Of a stretch of DNA of 7,095 nt, positions 4,759-7,095 are shown in pieces. Where the stretch lies: positions 1-7,095 of the forward strand of contig CABUOE010000115.1 in the NCBI GenBank assembly GCA_902493155.1, read 5' to 3'. Both the position numbers and the translations under genes were made by a program. Origin of the DNA: an uncultured Eubacteriales bacterium. Its GTDB lineage: Bacteria; Bacillota; Clostridia; Oscillospirales; Ruminococcaceae. Within the stretch, counting starts at the first letter, position 1, and every line of letters starts with the position of its first letter. Below the pieces are notes generated by a model. That model saw nothing but the letters and a program-made list of their open reading frames with translations. It ran no database searches and was not told where the DNA came from.

Positions 4759-5634
4759 TTGTTTGGTTATATCAAGCCCTTCAAACCTGAACTGAAAATC
4801 AAAGAATTCGATACTTACCAGGCTGTGTACTGCGGCCTTTGCCATCAATTGGGAAAGGCTTTCGGGCCTTTTGCAAAAATGACCCTCAGTTACGATTTTA
4901 CCTTTGTAGCTATGCTGTCCATGGCTCTGCGGGAAAAATTTTGCGGTTTTCAGAAAACCCGGTGTATGGCGAATCCCCTCAAAAAAAAGACTTGTGCTGT
5001 TCCCGGTGAAGATATGGAATTTGTCAGCAGCTGCGCTATGGTAATGCTGTACTACAAGGTGAAAGACAATATTCACGACAGCGGATTTGTGAAGAGGCTT
5101 GGATGTTACTTTCTGCTTCCCTTTGCCTCTTCTGCGAGAAAAAAGGCGTTGAGGCATTATCCGGAGCTGGATGCTGTTTTCAGCGGGATGATGAAAGACC
5201 AGTTTGAGTTAGAGCAGAAGAAAACCGTCAGCGTGGACGCGGCGGCGGAACCGACCGCCAAAGCTTTGCAGGCGGTGTTTTCCATGTTAGGGGATGGGAA
5301 AACTGAGAAACGGGTATTGTCCCGGTTCGGCTATCTTCTTGGGCGCTGGGTATATCTTTTAGACGCGCTGGACGATTTGGAGGACGACGCCAAAACAGGT
5401 TCTTATAATCCCTTTCTTTTGAAATTTGACGTCGATGCCCTTGATGAGGCTAAGAAAAAGGAAATCGTCGACTATGGAAGAGGCGTGCTAAACATTACCG
5501 TTGCCGAAATGGGGACGACTTATGAGCTGTTGGAGCTTTACCGTTATAAAACCATTTTGGACAATATCATTTACTTAGGATTAAAGTCTTCGGCAGACAG
5601 CGTTCTGTCGGGAGAAAAAGATAAAAAACACTAA
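4759..5634 (+). CDS. DUF5685-family-like protein, 291 residues, function unknown
   Basis: I recognise the opening MFGYIKPFKPELKIKEFDTY and the CGLC motif (C25, C28) as the clostridial family called DUF5685, from memory; its role is not established. Start is TTG at 4759, behind a weak SD (AAGCGGG, 4746-4752). The MFGY opening, as remembered for the family, supports it. The protein is mostly helical and soluble, with further Cys at 62, 69, 79, 92 and 116. Two Asp-rich motifs stand out: D103-NIH-D107 after YYKVK, and D206-LED-D210 within LLDALDDLEDDAKTGSYNPF. The second aligns well with the second DxxxD motif of phytoene/squalene synthases (LRDVGEDARRG pattern), and its overall length is also similar. 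A prenyl-diphosphate-binding fold is therefore possible but is inference. First gene of a probable operon; 54 bases separate it from the J-domain gene. Confidence 0.8.
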   Translation: MFGYIKPFKPELKIKEFDTYQAVYCGLCHQLGKAFGPFAKMTLSYDFTFVAMLSMALREKFCGFQKTRCMANPLKKKTCAVPGEDMEFVSSCAMVMLYYKVKDNIHDSGFVKRLGCYFLLPFASSARKKALRHYPELDAVFSGMMKDQFELEQKKTVSVDAAAEPTAKALQAVFSMLGDGKTEKRVLSRFGYLLGRWVYLLDALDDLEDDAKTGSYNPFLLKFDVDALDEAKKKEIVDYGRGVLNITVAEMGTTYELLELYRYKTILDNIIYLGLKSSADSVLSGEKDKKH

Positions 5635-5657
5635 AGTGAGTTATAATTTTCATCAGA

Positions 5658-5674
5658 ACTGGCCCAAAGCCAGT
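5658..5674 (+). promoter_or_regulatory. Hairpin just upstream of the J-domain gene SD
   Basis: ACTGGC (5658-5663) and GCCAGT (5669-5674) form a perfect 6-bp stem with a CCAAA loop, ending four bases before the GGAGG SD at 5679-5683. A TATAAT lies upstream (5642-5647), but without a usable -35. The hairpin could tune translation or protect a processed 5' end within the operon; it has no T-run, so it is not a terminator. Confidence 0.4.
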
Positions 5675-5688
5675 GATTGGAGGTCAAT

Positions 5689-6351
5689 ATGCCCGCAGGA
5701 GATCCGTACAAAATTCTGGGGATTCCGAACACTGCAACCGAGGAAGAAGTAAAAACCGCCTACCGGGAATTGGCGAAAAAATATCATCCCGACAACTATG
5801 CCGACAGTCCTCTTGCCGACCTTGCAAACGAAAAGATGCAGGAGATCAACGAAGCGTATGATTCCATCATCACCAGTATGCGGGCCAATAAAGGCGGAAC
5901 GGGCGCTGGACAGGCGAATAACGGGTACAGCTATAGTGCCGCTGGACAGCAGAGCTACCAGTCGTCCAATTTGTCGGATATCCGCCGTTTGATTCAGCAA
6001 AACCGATTGGTTGAGGCAGAAGAACTGCTGGACGGTATACCCGCCGGTTCCCGCGATGGGGAGTGGTATTTCTTAAAGGGAAGCGTCTATTTTCAGCGGG
6101 GTTGGCTGGACGATGCCATGAACCATTTTTCCACCGCCTGTCGTTTAAGCCCAAACAATCCTGAATACCGCGCCGCTATGAACCGGATGATGTGGCAGCG
6201 TCAAGGCAATATGGGTTCTCCAAACGGGCCCTATCGCACGGGTAACATGCCCAACTCCGGCGGCTGTTCCGCATGTGATATGTGCTCCGGTTTGATTTGT
6301 GCAGACTGCTGCTGCGAGTGCTGCGGCGGGGATTTGATTCCCTGTTGTTAA
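5689..6351 (+). CDS. J-domain (DnaJ-like) protein with TPR and Cys-rich C-terminal tail
   Basis: A 220-residue soluble J-protein, expected to stimulate an Hsp70 (DnaK) ATPase and deliver a client. The J domain spans about 5-65: DPYKILGIPNTATEEEVKTA, then the HPD motif at 33-35. A Gly/Ser/Asn/Gln-rich linker follows (about 66-92). A helical repeat region comes next, including one good TPR at about 124-157 (G131, Y134, A143, F147, A150, P155). The last 28 residues hold 11 cysteines (193, 196, 199, 204, 207-209, 211, 212, 219, 220), in the pattern CSACDMCSGLICADCCCECC, ending GGDLIPCC. There is no zinc-finger domain or substrate-binding domain of classical DnaJ, so it is not DnaJ itself. Start is ATG 5689 with GGAGG at 5679-5683; the in-frame TTG at 5677 overlaps this SD and is rejected. 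Second gene of the operon, 18 bases before the next start. The tail could bind metal or a metal cluster, or be lipidated; unproven. Confidence 0.9.
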   Translation: MPAGDPYKILGIPNTATEEEVKTAYRELAKKYHPDNYADSPLADLANEKMQEINEAYDSIITSMRANKGGTGAGQANNGYSYSAAGQQSYQSSNLSDIRRLIQQNRLVEAEELLDGIPAGSRDGEWYFLKGSVYFQRGWLDDAMNHFSTACRLSPNNPEYRAAMNRMMWQRQGNMGSPNGPYRTGNMPNSGGCSACDMCSGLICADCCCECCGGDLIPCC

Positions 6352-6369
6352 GGAAAGGTCGGTCGTCCG

Positions 6370-6915
6370 TTGAAATCAGTGAAAAAGGTTGCTTTGGGCG
6401 GAATGGTTGCCGCGCTCTGCATCGTATTGATGATGCTTACCGGGTTGCTTCCCATGGCGGAGTTTGCCTTGCCGGCCCTTGCAGGCGTACTGCTGATTAT
6501 GCTGGTTGTGGAGATCAGTCCCAAGTGGGCCTTTCTGGTCTATCTGTCTGTGGCCATTCTTTCACTGCTGCTGGCGCCCAGCAAAGACAGCGCTGTGTTT
6601 TTTACGGCGTTTCTGGGCTGGTATCCCATTGCCAAGTCGAAATTGGAAAACATCAAAAAACCGGTGTTAGAATGGGTGTGGAAGGTATTGATTTTTAATA
6701 TTTCCATTGGCGCTGGCCTAGCTGCTGCTGTTTACATGTTTCGGTTAAGCGATTATGTGGAAATACTTCAAGATTCTGTTTGGATGCTGGTTTTGGGATG
6801 GCTGTTTTTGAATGCGGTCTTTGTCATTTACGACATCGCTTTAACCAGGCTCATTACCGCCTATATCAAATGGTTTCGGCCCAAATATATCCAAAAGATT
6901 ATGGGGAAATTTTGA
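6370..6915 (+). CDS. Multi-pass membrane protein, 181 residues, ECF S-component-like
   Basis: Integral membrane protein, about six segments (near 7-27, 33-49, 53-69, 74-88, 104-124, 137-160), ending in a basic tail (IKWFRPKYIQKIMGKF). The N-terminal pattern VKKVALGGMVAALCIVLMML, then a Pro-containing turn and ALPALAGVLL, resembles substrate-binding S components of energy-coupling-factor vitamin transporters, but I cannot assign a ligand, and no ECF ATPase genes are in view. Start is TTG at 6370; AAAGG at 6354-6358 is an imperfectly spaced SD (about 11 bases), and the next in-frame ATG (6403) would cut off the first helix start. Third and last gene of the operon, 18 bases after the J-domain gene and followed directly by a strong terminator. 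Similar small membrane proteins next to the other two genes are what I would expect in Clostridia, from memory. Confidence 0.85.
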   Translation: MKSVKKVALGGMVAALCIVLMMLTGLLPMAEFALPALAGVLLIMLVVEISPKWAFLVYLSVAILSLLLAPSKDSAVFFTAFLGWYPIAKSKLENIKKPVLEWVWKVLIFNISIGAGLAAAVYMFRLSDYVEILQDSVWMLVLGWLFLNAVFVIYDIALTRLITAYIKWFRPKYIQKIMGKF

Positions 6916-6917
6916 TC

Positions 6918-6951
6918 AAAAGAGAAGTGTGTTTGCGCGCTTCTCTTTTTA
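6918..6951 (+). terminator. Strong intrinsic terminator of the three-gene operon
   Basis: AAAAGAGAAG (6918-6927) pairs with CTTCTCTTTT (6940-6949). The stem continues inwards through TGTG/CGCG with two G-U wobbles to a TTTG loop (6932-6935), 14 pairs in all. A T-run (6946-6950) follows. It starts two bases after the stop codon of the membrane protein gene. The A-run on the left arm means it could also work in the other direction. Confidence 0.9.
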
Positions 6952-6984
6952 TTATTGTAGGGAATGGTTTTCTGACGGGAGTGG

Positions 6985-7095
6985 GTGGAATGCTGTTCCG
7001 AGGCGGCGGGGTTGCCGGCAGACTGTCAGTTTTATGACTATAGGCGAGATCGGCGTACGGTGCGGGAATTTTTCCCTTTCTATGATTATGACAAT
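6985..7095 (+). CDS. Possible partial ORF running off the right edge
   Basis: After a TGA at 6973-6975 the frame stays open to the window end. From a GTG at 6985 it reads VECCSEAAGLPADCQFYDYR and ends EFFPFYDYDN, a Cys- and Tyr/Asp-rich sequence. A GGGAG at 6977-6981 is too close to that GTG for an ideal SD; a TTG at 7012 behind GGCGGGG is another start. Only about 37 codons are visible and no family is recognised. The opposite strand is also open here (47 codons from base 7095 to a stop near 6952), so this may equally be the shadow of a leftward gene end. Confidence 0.25.
   Translation, partial: MECCSEAAGLPADCQFYDYRRDRRTVREFFPFYDYDN

Noticed and set aside
4690..5157. Minus-strand open frame (155 codons) opposite the DUF5685-type gene
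   Set aside because: Shadow frame of a recognised family member on the plus strand, with no SD or domain.
5677..5679. TTG start for the J-domain gene
   Set aside because: It overlaps the GGAGG SD of the ATG at 5689; the J domain also begins properly with the later start.
6282..6698. Plus-strand open frame spanning the J-protein tail and the membrane protein gene
   Set aside because: Out-of-frame overlap of two well supported genes; the product has no coherent domain or membrane pattern.

Overview
The window looks like chromosome of a Gram-positive anaerobe of the class Clostridia, probably the Oscillospirales/Ruminococcaceae side. The basis is purine-rich Shine-Dalgarno (SD) sites, sigma-A type promoters (TTGxxx-17-TATAAT), TTG start codons, strong stem-loop terminators, and a three-gene set (DUF5685-like protein, J-domain protein with a Cys-rich tail, small membrane protein) that I associate with Clostridia. 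That placement is inference from memory, not from a search.

Layout. 1-956 (-): N-terminal part of Lon protease, cut by the window edge, with its own promoter. 957-1427: gap holding two tiny overlapping ORFs (+) and a 23-bp-arm palindrome that works as a terminator in both directions. 1428-2543 (-): MscS-family mechanosensitive channel with a near-consensus promoter. 2722-2883 (+): 53-residue conserved-looking small protein, closed by a GC-rich hairpin. 2939-3352 (-): Nudix hydrolase of the Ap4A-hydrolase type. 3613-4212 (-): hexapeptide-repeat O-acetyltransferase of the Maa/LacA type. 4213-4758: about 550 bases without a gene, containing a dense array of hairpins bounded by a 42-bp direct repeat, then a leader with a 12-bp palindrome. 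4759-6915 (+): the three-gene probable operon, ended by a strong terminator. 6952-7095: an open frame of uncertain status running off the edge.

How the genes relate. The left two thirds are mostly single-gene units of housekeeping or stress type (proteolysis, osmotic protection, nucleotide clean-up, acetyl transfer), each with its own promoter; they do not look like a pathway. The right third is the less explained part. One protein there carries two Asp-rich DxxxD motifs resembling head-to-head prenyl synthases, beside a J-domain/TPR protein with 11 cysteines in its last 28 residues and a multi-pass membrane protein. The two best candidates for something undescribed are this operon and the structured repeat element at 4376-4584.
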